This document shows positions 1 through 6,715 of a stretch of 12,405 nucleotides of DNA, one piece after another. A model generated the notes under the pieces. It saw nothing but the letters and a program-made list of their open reading frames with translations. It did no database searches and was not told the DNA's origin. The stretch is from contig JAKOSS010000090.1 in assembly GCA_029777145.1 (NCBI GenBank), forward strand, positions 1 through 12,405. The letters are read 5' to 3'. Numbering within the stretch: position 1 is the stretch's first letter; each line of letters opens with the position of its first letter. The position numbers were made by a program, and so were the translations under genes. The stretch is from Acidobacteriota bacterium. GTDB lineage: Bacteria > Acidobacteriota > Blastocatellia > Pyrinomonadales > Pyrinomonadaceae.

Positions 1-185
1 CGCAGGCGGTACTGACTTCCTCAACTTCCAAAACTTCCCCAACTTCCCAAACTGGTATTCCGCCCGCTCACGCAGGCGGTACTGACTTCCTCAACTTCCA
101 AAACTTCCCCAACTTCCCAAACTGGTATTCCTCCCGCTGACGCAGGCGGTACTGACTTCCTCAACTTCCCAAACTTCCAAAACTG
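1..185. repeat. 70-bp tandem repeat, about 2.6 copies
   Basis: Units start at 1, 71 and 141, each opening with cgcaggcggtactgacttcc. The first two are exactly 70 bp and nearly identical; the third is shortened by about 10 bp and fades out near 185 (aactga). Inside each unit is a finer run of 8-10 bp aacttccc/aacttcca blocks, so the element is a repeat within a repeat. It is non-coding: the reading frame on the minus strand through it is just the repeat translated. The left edge of the window cuts the array, so the copy number is a minimum. Confidence 0.93.
60..79. repeat. REP-like GC hairpin at the repeat junction
   Basis: The junction between units reads ccgcccgctcacgcaggcgg. It folds as CCGCC / GGCGG, a C-A mismatch, then GC / GC around a four-base loop. 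The equivalent junction at 130-149 carries two substitutions (g to t in the stem, c to g in the loop), which weakens it. GC-rich hairpins of this kind behave as dispersed intergenic REP elements in many bacteria; whether this one is dispersed cannot be seen from one window. Confidence 0.65.
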
Positions 186-195
186 AATCATTCGT

Positions 196-227
196 TCAAA
201 TTGACTCATCAAATTGAATCATTCTGA
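196..227. promoter_or_regulatory. candidate activator sites upstream of the first protease
   Basis: Three 9-bp palindromic sites of form TCA-N3-TGA lie here: TCAAATTGA at 196-204, TCAAATTGA at 209-217 and TCATTCTGA at 219-227. Their centres lie 97, 84 and 74 bp upstream of the GG of the -24 element. Sigma-54 promoters need an upstream-bound enhancer protein, and the same motif family occurs at 97 and 73 bp upstream of the second protease's promoter. The role as binding sites is inferred. Confidence 0.5.
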
Positions 228-294
228 CCGACCCGCGACTCCCGACTCCCGACCCTATTCCTACTAACTCATTATTTTGCAACACTTATCGCCT

Positions 295-311
295 TTGGCA
301 CACACCTTGTA
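295..311 (+). promoter_or_regulatory. sigma-54-type promoter (-24/-12) of the first protease
   Basis: The sequence TTGGCAC-acacc-TTGTA has the GG at 297-298 and GT at 309-310 with exactly 10 bases between, the fixed spacing of RpoN promoters (consensus TGGCACR-N4-TTGCW). The only departure at a key position is T for C in the -12 GC. Transcription would start near 321, giving a leader of about 50 nt before the ATG at 374. The near-perfect version before the paralogous gene supports the call. Confidence 0.7.
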
Positions 312-318
312 AAGAAAG

Positions 319-344
319 GGTGGAGTTTCCTGCGTGGAAACACC
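319..344 (+). other. hairpin in the 5' leader of the first protease
   Basis: GTTTCC (325-330) pairs perfectly with GGAAAC (336-341) around a five-base loop, and GGT (319-321) can add pairs with ACC (342-344) across a three-base bulge. It sits at the predicted 5' end of the mRNA, well before the Shine-Dalgarno at 358-364, so it could protect the transcript end. No matching structure is obvious in the second protease's leader. Confidence 0.35.
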
Positions 345-373
345 TCTGGTGAAAACCGGAAGGATCAAAAGCC

Positions 374-2872
374 ATGTTTATAAGAGAAAAAGCAACCAGT
401 TTTACCCCGGCAACGAAGACCGCCGCATTCGTTCTTCTGCTGGCGCTCATGCTGACCAACGTTTTCAGCATGAACGTACTCGCTCAGACCGCGACGCAGC
501 AGAAACCGGCCGAACTTCTTGCGAAATATACAACCGATTTGACGGCCCTCGCCCAAGCCAACGATCTCCGCCCGAGCTCGAACTTCGATCGCGAAGTTGA
601 CCGCCTGGCGGCAGCGCTCAGCGAAGGCGGCCAGAAGCAACCCGTGATTCTCGACGCGGTCGGGAAGGACGAGTTGCTCGTCGTCGAAGCGCTTGCCGGA
701 CGCATTGCGGACGGCCGCGCCGGCGAGGGACTCAAAGGAACACGCGTGCTGAAACTTGATGTCGATTCGCTCTTCGATCAAAAGAAGGACGCGAACGAGG
801 TCATTCGCACGCTCGACGGAATTTTTATCGAACTCCGCGCCGAGAACCGAAACACGATCCTTTTCGTCGATGAATTGACGAACTTCGTCGGAAACTCGCG
901 CGTCAGCGATTCGCTGACGGCCGCGCTTGTCAACGGCAACGTCCGGATAATCGGCGGAAGCTCGCTCGAAGCCTACAAAGACAATGTCGCTTCGAACGAT
1001 GTCGCGGCGCTCTTCAAACCGATCGTCATCGGCGGCGACGCCCGCAATCTTGAGAATCCCCCGAAGAATGGCATTGTCGCCTCGCGTTTCCGCGGCGACA
1101 ATGTCTCCCCCGACCTGCGTGAGATGATGGCGAACGACCCGACCGGCGGCAAGAAACAGGTCGAAGTCATCGTCCAGGCTAAGAACGATCGTCTGAACGG
1201 AGTTGCCAGTGCCGAACGCATCGGCGGCAGCAATACCTTCGTGACGACGATGTCGCTGAACGACATCAACGCGCTTTCGACGAGCGGCAGCGTCAACTAC
1301 GTTTCGCCGAACCGCGACACGCTCAACCTCGGCCATATCGAGGTCACCACTGGGGCTACCCTCGTTCGCTCGCAAGGCAGTGCGGGCACGCTCGACGGAT
1401 CGGGGATCGGCATCGCGATCCTTGATTCCGGCATCTATTCGGCGCACAACACGTTCAAGGCCAATGGCGGCGGGACGCGTGTCGTGTACAGCAAGAACTT
1501 CGTCTCGGGAGAATCGACCACGGCCGATTCCAACGGTCACGGAACGCACGTTGCCGGTCTCGCAGCCGGAAGTTCAAACTCGAACAGCGGCGCGTACAAA
1601 GGCGTCGCGCCGAATGCGAACCTGATCAATCTGCGCGTTCTCAACGCTGTCGGCAAAGGAAAACAGTCCGATCTGTTGGCCGCGCTCGAGTGGGTCCGCG
1701 TCAATTGGCAGACGTACAACATCCGCGTCATCAACGTCAGTCTCGGAACTCCGGCGATCGATTCGTATCTGAATGATCCGGTCACGAACAAGATCTGGGA
1801 ACTGTCGCAGATCGGTATCGTGACGATCGCTGCCGCCGGAAATGAAGGACAGAACGCGCTCGGCCAGAAGGTGTACGGAATGATTCATTCGCCGGGCAAC
1901 GAGAGCACGGCGATCACCGTCGGCGCGTCGAATTCGATGGGAACCGACAGCCGCGGCGACGACAAGATGACGACCTATAGCTCGCACGGTCCGACCAGAA
2001 GTTATCTGAATTTCTGGGGCACAAAGATCTACGACAACCTGATCAAGCCGGACCTCGTCGCTCCGGGTAACAAGTTGGTCTCGGCGGCGAGTACGCCGAA
2101 CGCTTTGCTTGCTGCTGAACCGACGTTGCAAACCGCCGCGCTCAATCCGTCGGGAACGGCCGATGACATGATGTACCTGAGCGGTTCGTCGATGTCGACG
2201 CCGATCGTTTCCGGAACGGCCGCGCTGCTCCTACAGGCGAATCCGAAGCTGACGCCGTCGATGATCAAGTTGATCCTTCAGTATTCGGCACAGCCGCTGA
2301 ATGGCGTCAACATGCTGGAACAGGGTGCAGGCGAACTGAATATCGAAGGCGCCGTCCGGATCGCGAAAGCGATCCGCAGCGACATCACCTTCAATTACAC
2401 TGTCGCGGTCGGTTCGACTCTGACCTCGTCACTTCCGACGCCGTCAACCTCGATCTCAGGCACCAATTTCACGTGGGCGCAGGGCATCGTCACGGATCAC
2501 TTCACCGCCAAGGGCACCGCTTTGTTGAGCAAGTACCAGCGGATGTACGATCCGGGTTGGTCGTTCGATGACGTCATCTTCAACTATTACGGATCTTCGG
2601 TTTCACCGTACACGCCCTTCCTGACGGGCGACGTGGTCGGCGGAACGAACATCATGAAGAGCAACGGCGGCGTTCTCGGTAACGGAACCGTGTTCACGAC
2701 AGCCGGTGTGCTGATGGGCGACGGCGTCCTGATGGGCGACGGCGTGATCTTCGGTGACGGTGTCCTGATGGGCGACGGCGTCCTGATGGGCGACGGCGTG
2801 ATCTTCGGCGACTCTGTTTGGGCGTCGTCAAACATCGAGTTGAACGGTGACGATACGACTTGTATGCAGTAA
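374..2872 (+). CDS. secreted S8 (subtilisin-like) serine protease with Clp AAA+-like N-domain
   Basis: This 832-residue extracellular protease starts at ATG 374, with GGAAGGA at 358-364 nine bases upstream. Residues 1-37 are a signal peptide (hydrophobic core about 17-31, VLA before the cut). Residues 51-220 follow the first AAA+ module of ClpB/ClpC: a YTTDLTALA opening, EGLKG-RVLKLD, Walker B TILFVDEL (161-168) and IIGGSSLEAY (192-201), where Clp has IGATTLDEY. Walker A is degraded (AVGKD, 95-99), and the pore-loop aromatic and arginine finger are missing. Residues 244-315 resemble an I9 propeptide (VEVIVQAK, then NYVSPNR). The S8 domain spans about 335-665, with Asp351, His389 (NGHGTHVAG), oxyanion Asn490 and Ser606 (GSSMSTP) all present, so it should be active. 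Six GVLxGD-type hexapeptides (residues 778-813) lie near the C-terminus. The catalytic call is secure, the Clp relationship is my reading, and the substrate is unknown. Confidence 0.93.
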   Translation: MFIREKATSFTPATKTAAFVLLLALMLTNVFSMNVLAQTATQQKPAELLAKYTTDLTALAQANDLRPSSNFDREVDRLAAALSEGGQKQPVILDAVGKDELLVVEALAGRIADGRAGEGLKGTRVLKLDVDSLFDQKKDANEVIRTLDGIFIELRAENRNTILFVDELTNFVGNSRVSDSLTAALVNGNVRIIGGSSLEAYKDNVASNDVAALFKPIVIGGDARNLENPPKNGIVASRFRGDNVSPDLREMMANDPTGGKKQVEVIVQAKNDRLNGVASAERIGGSNTFVTTMSLNDINALSTSGSVNYVSPNRDTLNLGHIEVTTGATLVRSQGSAGTLDGSGIGIAILDSGIYSAHNTFKANGGGTRVVYSKNFVSGESTTADSNGHGTHVAGLAAGSSNSNSGAYKGVAPNANLINLRVLNAVGKGKQSDLLAALEWVRVNWQTYNIRVINVSLGTPAIDSYLNDPVTNKIWELSQIGIVTIAAAGNEGQNALGQKVYGMIHSPGNESTAITVGASNSMGTDSRGDDKMTTYSSHGPTRSYLNFWGTKIYDNLIKPDLVAPGNKLVSAASTPNALLAAEPTLQTAALNPSGTADDMMYLSGSSMSTPIVSGTAALLLQANPKLTPSMIKLILQYSAQPLNGVNMLEQGAGELNIEGAVRIAKAIRSDITFNYTVAVGSTLTSSLPTPSTSISGTNFTWAQGIVTDHFTAKGTALLSKYQRMYDPGWSFDDVIFNYYGSSVSPYTPFLTGDVVGGTNIMKSNGGVLGNGTVFTTAGVLMGDGVLMGDGVIFGDGVLMGDGVLMGDGVIFGDSVWASSNIELNGDDTTCMQ
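2705..2812 (+). repeat. 18-bp coding repeat, six units (GVLMGD type)
   Basis: Six 18-bp units encode GVLMGD, GVLMGD, GVIFGD, then the same three again, so there is also a 54-bp higher-order duplication (2705-2758 and 2759-2812). The DNA of the two halves is almost identical, which points to recent duplication. Unit gain or loss would keep the reading frame. Confidence 0.92.
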
Positions 2873-2900
2873 CTTCACTCTCCTCTTCACAACCCGTTTG

Positions 2901-2928
2901 GACCGCGCTTCGGCGCGGTCTTTTTTTT
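2901..2928 (+). terminator. Rho-independent terminator after the first protease
   Basis: The stem GACCGCGC / GCGCGGTC (8 bp, perfect) is closed by a TTCG tetraloop and followed by eight T residues, 28 bp after the stop codon. This is a textbook intrinsic terminator. It implies that the second protease is transcribed from its own promoter rather than by read-through. Confidence 0.96.
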
Positions 2929-2964
2929 CATTCTGAACGAATCCCAATCGGTCAATCTGACCGA
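2928..2964. promoter_or_regulatory. candidate activator sites upstream of the second protease
   Basis: TCATTCTGA at 2928-2936 is identical to the site at 219-227 before the first protease, and the match extends with one mismatch over TCATTCTGA[C/A]CGA. A second site, TCAATCTGA at 2952-2960, is the core of a perfect 17-bp palindrome TCGGTCA-ATC-TGACCGA (2948-2964). Centres lie 97 and 73 bp upstream of the -24 GG, against 97 and 74 bp for the first gene. This placement suits a sigma-54 enhancer-binding protein, whose identity is unknown. Confidence 0.55.
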
Positions 2965-3026
2965 ACGTGATCTATACACCTCTCAACGAATCCCGCTAAG
3001 TTGTTGTATTTACAATACTTCTCTAT

Positions 3027-3043
3027 TTGGCACGCCCATTGCC
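3027..3043 (+). promoter_or_regulatory. sigma-54 promoter (-24/-12) of the second protease
   Basis: TTGGCACG-ccca-TTGCC has GG at 3029-3030 and GC at 3041-3042 with exactly 10 bases between, matching the RpoN consensus TGGCACR-N4-TTGC throughout. Transcription would start near 3054, about 60 nt before the chosen ATG. This also argues against any start codon at 3050, which would lie at or before the first transcribed base. Confidence 0.85.
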
Positions 3044-3097
3044 AAAGCTATGTCACCCGGCTGTGTCTCGAGGTCCGATGACCGGCCCCCAATAAAC

Positions 3098-3103
3098 AGG
3101 AGA
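3098..3103 (+). promoter_or_regulatory. ribosome binding site fixing the second protease start
   Basis: AGGAGA lies nine bases before ATG 3113, the same spacing as in the first protease. The residues that follow (MRKLNKD, then a hydrophobic stretch) make a proper signal peptide, whereas starting at 3050 would put 21 polar residues before it. Confidence 0.85.
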
Positions 3104-3112
3104 TTGCAGATA

Positions 3113-5764
3113 ATGAGAAAGCTAAATAAAGATCGCAGTTACCTGCCGAAGATCCTGGCAAGCCTTCTGCTGATGTCGTTGATGACATCGCAGGCGCTTG
3201 TCGCAACGGTCTTTGCACAGGTTCGCGAGAATGTCGCGGCTTCCACCCCGGCGGCGATCTCGTACACGACCGATCTGACACAGCTCGCGTCAGCGAACAA
3301 GATCAATGTCAGCGGTAATTTTGATAAGGAAGTCAGTCGACTGATTCAGTCGCTTTCCTCGAGTGATCGGCGCCAGCCGGTCTTGCTGGATCCGGTCGGA
3401 AAGGATCAGTCGCTGATCGTCGACGCGCTTGCGTCGCGGATCGCAAAAGGCGACGTACCTGCCGAACTGGCCAACATGAGGGTCCTGAAGCTCGAAATCG
3501 ACGCGCTGTTCGCCGACAAGGCGAAGGCTGCGGAACGATTCGACGCGGTGATCGACTCGGTTTCGGCGCTTAACGGTGCCGTGCTGTTCGTTGACGAACT
3601 CGCGAACTTCGTCGGCAATGACCGTATCAACGGAAAGTTGACCGCGGCGCTGCTCGACGGCAAGGTGCGTATCATCGGCGGAAGCTCGTCTGAAACCTAC
3701 ACGGCCTCGATCGATGCGAACGCCGAAGTCGCGGCCCTGTTCGAAACGATCACGATCGGCGAACAGAATTCGAAGCTCAACGCCGGACTCGGCTCGAACG
3801 ACGGCTTCGTCGGCGACAACGTTTCGTCGGATCTCCGTGAAATGATGGCGAACGATCCGTCGGGCAACCGCCGCGTGGACGTCATAGTCCAGGCGAAAGA
3901 CGCTGACAATCCGTCGCTTCGTGCGATGATGGCCAGCGGTCTTGCGCGCCTGACGGATCGGATCGGCAGCAGCGACACGCTCGTCATCAACATGCCGCTC
4001 CGGACGATCAACGAACTTTCGCAAAGCGGACTCGTCAACTTCATTTCGCCCGATCGGCAAATGATGCGTATGGGTCACCTTGAGAACACGACGGGTACTT
4101 CGAGTGTCCGTTCGCAGGCTGCAACCACCGGCCGCGCCGCATACACGCTTGACGGCACCGGCGTCGGAATCGCGGTCCTCGATTCGGGAATGAATCCGAG
4201 TCACAAGGACTTCAAGAACAGCGGCGGAACGAACCGCATCGTTTACAGCCAGAGTTTCGTCCCGTCGGAAACCGACGTTGACGACAATTACGGCCACGGA
4301 ACGCACGTCGCCGGAATCGCGGCCGGAAATTCCAACAGCAACGGCGGTGCGTTCAGGGGTGTTGCACCGAATGCGAACATCATCAATTTGAAGGTCCTTG
4401 ACGGTCAGGGCCGCGGACAAGCGTCATGGTTGCTCAACGCGCTTGAGTGGCTGAAATTGAACTATCAGACCTACAACATCAAGGTCGTCAACCTCAGCCT
4501 CGGCGGTGTCGCGATCGATTCGTACGCGAACGATCCGGTCTGCCGCAAGGTTCAGGAACTCAACGCCCTCGGTGTGCTCGTCGTGGCAGCGGCCGGCAAC
4601 GAAGGCAAAAACTTCGACACCGGTGAAAAGATCTACGGCCACATTCACTCGCCGGGCAACGATCCGTCGGTTCTGACGGTCGGCGCAGTCAATTCGAAGG
4701 ATACGGATTCGCGTTCGGACGATCTGATGGCGACGTTCAGTTCGAACGGCCCGACCCGCAGCTTCTACACGATGCCGAACGGAACGCGCGTTTTCGACAA
4801 CGCGGTCAAACCGGATCTCGTTGCTCCGGGCAACAAGATCGTCTCGGCCCGCGCGAAGTCGAACGCCTGGCTCGTTACGCACAATCCGACGTTGACTGAC
4901 GGTCTCGACAACACGGTGGATCCGAACGACAACATGATGCGGATGAGCGGAACTTCGATGTCGACTCCGGTCGTCGCCGGTGCTGCCGCGCTGCTTTTCC
5001 AGGTCAATCCGAATCTGACCCCGAACATGGTCAAGATGATCCTCGAGTACACGGCCCAGCCGCTCGCAGGTTACAACAACCTCGAACAGGGTGCCGGCCA
5101 GCTCAATCTCGAGGGCGCGGTCAAGCTGGCGAAATCCTACTCGACCAACGTCAACTTCAATTCGATGCCGCAGGGCACGCCGCTGTTGGCGGGGGCACTT
5201 CCGACGGCAACATCGACCCTTAACGGCCAGACGTTCGCTTGGTCCCAGGGCATCGTGACGAATCACGGATACCTGACCGGCAACAACCTTGCGAACCAGA
5301 TGCACAACGTTTACAAAAACGGCTCGTGGTTCGAAAAAGGTATAGGCCACAACGCCGCTTTCGGGTTTGCGCTGAACGGACAGTTCAATCCGGCTTCGAA
5401 CATCTCGTTTACCGCGAAAGCGAAAACCAGCGCCGGCGGGGTGCTGGGTACAGGAACGTTCTACACGGGATTCGGAGTTCTCGTCAGCGACGGAGTTCTC
5501 GTCAGTGACGGAGTTCTCGTCAGCGACGGCGTGCTCTTCGGAGACGGAGTCCTGATCAGTGATGGCGTCCTTGTCGGCGATGGTGTGCTTGTCGGCGACG
5601 GCGTGTTAGTCAGTGACGGAGTGCTTGTCGGTGACGGAGTGCTTGTCGGTGACGGAGTCCTGTTCGGTGACGGCGTTCTTATCAGTGATGGCGTGCTAAT
5701 CAGCGACGGTGTCCTTATCAGCGACACGTCGATGGCGAGCGTTGCAATTTTTGGTGACAACTAA
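3113..5764 (+). CDS. secreted S8 serine protease, paralogue, with Clp AAA+-like N-domain and long repeat tail
   Basis: This 883-residue protein is a full-length paralogue of the preceding protease with the same architecture. The signal peptide is 1-35 (VFA before Gln36). The Clp-like domain is about 50-215: YTTDLTQLA, GDVPAEL as in ClpB, MRVLKLEID, Walker B AVLFVDEL (156-163) and IIGGSSSETY. Walker A is replaced by DPVGKD (93-98), and where Clp has ALERRF this protein has EVAALF, so the arginine finger is gone. An I9-like propeptide follows (about 237-315, VDVIVQAK to FISPDR). The S8 domain has Asp357, His395 (YGHGTHVAG), Asn496 and Ser615 (SGTSMSTP), all intact. Residues 788-871 are 14 GVLxxD hexapeptides. 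It has its own sigma-54 promoter and is followed after 29 bp by a GNAT gene. Active secreted protease: high confidence; role of the N-domain and tail: unknown. Confidence 0.93.
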   Translation: MRKLNKDRSYLPKILASLLLMSLMTSQALVATVFAQVRENVAASTPAAISYTTDLTQLASANKINVSGNFDKEVSRLIQSLSSSDRRQPVLLDPVGKDQSLIVDALASRIAKGDVPAELANMRVLKLEIDALFADKAKAAERFDAVIDSVSALNGAVLFVDELANFVGNDRINGKLTAALLDGKVRIIGGSSSETYTASIDANAEVAALFETITIGEQNSKLNAGLGSNDGFVGDNVSSDLREMMANDPSGNRRVDVIVQAKDADNPSLRAMMASGLARLTDRIGSSDTLVINMPLRTINELSQSGLVNFISPDRQMMRMGHLENTTGTSSVRSQAATTGRAAYTLDGTGVGIAVLDSGMNPSHKDFKNSGGTNRIVYSQSFVPSETDVDDNYGHGTHVAGIAAGNSNSNGGAFRGVAPNANIINLKVLDGQGRGQASWLLNALEWLKLNYQTYNIKVVNLSLGGVAIDSYANDPVCRKVQELNALGVLVVAAAGNEGKNFDTGEKIYGHIHSPGNDPSVLTVGAVNSKDTDSRSDDLMATFSSNGPTRSFYTMPNGTRVFDNAVKPDLVAPGNKIVSARAKSNAWLVTHNPTLTDGLDNTVDPNDNMMRMSGTSMSTPVVAGAAALLFQVNPNLTPNMVKMILEYTAQPLAGYNNLEQGAGQLNLEGAVKLAKSYSTNVNFNSMPQGTPLLAGALPTATSTLNGQTFAWSQGIVTNHGYLTGNNLANQMHNVYKNGSWFEKGIGHNAAFGFALNGQFNPASNISFTAKAKTSAGGVLGTGTFYTGFGVLVSDGVLVSDGVLVSDGVLFGDGVLISDGVLVGDGVLVGDGVLVSDGVLVGDGVLVGDGVLFGDGVLISDGVLISDGVLISDTSMASVAIFGDN
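5474..5725 (+). repeat. 18-bp coding repeat, 14 units (GVLVSD/GVLVGD type)
   Basis: Fourteen uninterrupted 18-bp units encode GVL followed by VSD, FGD, ISD or VGD. Codons vary at third positions (gga/ggc/ggt, gtt/gtc/gtg, ctc/ctt/cta/tta), so the protein pattern is kept while the DNA has diverged, which suggests selection on the peptide. At the protein level the six-residue period with invariant Gly, Val and Asp suggests a solenoid or strand-turn array. It does not fit the GGxGxDxUx RTX pattern. Confidence 0.93.
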
Positions 5765-5793
5765 TAGGAAGGAGACTAACTAGGAGAAACACC

Positions 5794-6705
5794 ATGAGAT
5801 TGCAACTAGCCTACAACGCTGAGAATACGAGAGCCACTTCGCTGGAATTCGTCTTCGCGAATGCAGTTGCCAACTTGAACCGGGTCAGCATGTTGACCGA
5901 ATCCGACCGCACCGAAGCGTTGGAGTTCCTGAAGAAACGTCCCGTCCACACGGTGGTCATGACGAGCTTCATCAACGACAACGGTATCGAAAGTCCGAAC
6001 AACCGCGGCAAGTTCTATGCATACCGGAACGCTGCCGGCCAACTCGAAGGAGTTGCGCTGATCGGACACACGACGCTGGTCGAATGTCATACGGAAAACG
6101 CGCTGACGGCGCTCGCATTGAAGGCTCGCGAATCAGACACGCCGATCAAGATCATGATGTCTGACGGCGATTCGATCGAGTACTTCTGGCAATTCTATTC
6201 CGGAGAGCAACACGAACCCCGAATGGTTTGTGAAGAACGGCTCTTTGAGATCAAGTTCCCCGTGATCGTTCGTGATCCGGTCGAGAATCTGAGGCTTGCG
6301 ACTGAAGCTGACCTGCTTCCCGTAGCCGAGGCTCACGCCGAGATCGCGTTCGGAGAATGCGGAATCAACCCCTTGGAAAAAGACCGTGAGGGCTTCCTTA
6401 AGAGAGTCCTGCGGCGCATCAACCAGAACCGCGTTTGGGTGGTCTTCGACAACGAAAAACTCGTCTTCCAGACGCAGATCGTTGCGGAAACCGAGGACGT
6501 AAAATACCTCGAAGGTGTGTACGTCAATCCCGAATACCGCGGCAATGGAATCGGTTCGAACTGCCTGTCGCAGCTCAGCCGGACGCTCCTTGAGGACGCC
6601 AAGCACGTTTGCCTTCTGAGCAACGTCGAGTTCCAGGGCGCACACAAGGCCTACACGAAGGCCGGCTTCAAATCGAAGGATTGTTGCGTAACAATCTTTG
6701 TTTGA
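5794..6705 (+). CDS. GNAT N-acetyltransferase, two-domain (Rv2867c-like)
   Basis: This 303-residue cytosolic enzyme has no signal peptide. Residues about 34-155 form an N-terminal domain (LTESDRTEALEFLKKRP, then GVALIGHTTL) like the DUF4081 part of actinobacterial GNAT proteins. Residues 165-303 are the acetyltransferase fold, with the acetyl-CoA pyrophosphate loop in YVNPEYRGNGIGS (Arg249-Gly254) and a C-terminal AHKAYTKAGFK segment typical of the family. It should transfer an acetyl group from acetyl-CoA to an amine; the acceptor is unknown. The start has AGGAG at 5782-5786, seven bases upstream. It lies 29 bp behind the second protease with no promoter or terminator between, so the two are likely one transcript under sigma-54 control. 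Confidence 0.87.
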   Translation: MRLQLAYNAENTRATSLEFVFANAVANLNRVSMLTESDRTEALEFLKKRPVHTVVMTSFINDNGIESPNNRGKFYAYRNAAGQLEGVALIGHTTLVECHTENALTALALKARESDTPIKIMMSDGDSIEYFWQFYSGEQHEPRMVCEERLFEIKFPVIVRDPVENLRLATEADLLPVAEAHAEIAFGECGINPLEKDREGFLKRVLRRINQNRVWVVFDNEKLVFQTQIVAETEDVKYLEGVYVNPEYRGNGIGSNCLSQLSRTLLEDAKHVCLLSNVEFQGAHKAYTKAGFKSKDCCVTIFV

Positions 6706-6715
6706 AGCACTTAGG

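Noticed and set aside
1..185. CRISPR array
   Set aside because: The repeated unit is the whole 70 bp with no unique spacers, and it contains shorter internal repeats.
365..1549. 394-codon open frame on the minus strand opposite the first protease
   Set aside because: It lies entirely against a gene with clear S8 motifs, its product is Arg/Asp/Val-rich low-information sequence, and it matches the shadow expected from the codon bias of the real gene. The same applies to 3290-4420, 4424-5350 and 7451-8761 on the minus strand.
3050..3112. Upstream ATG adding 21 residues to the second protease
   Set aside because: It lies at or before the predicted sigma-54 transcription start, has no ribosome site, and would place polar residues before the signal peptide.
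5474..5725. RTX calcium-binding nonapeptides
   Set aside because: The period is six residues rather than nine and the GGxGxD signature is missing.
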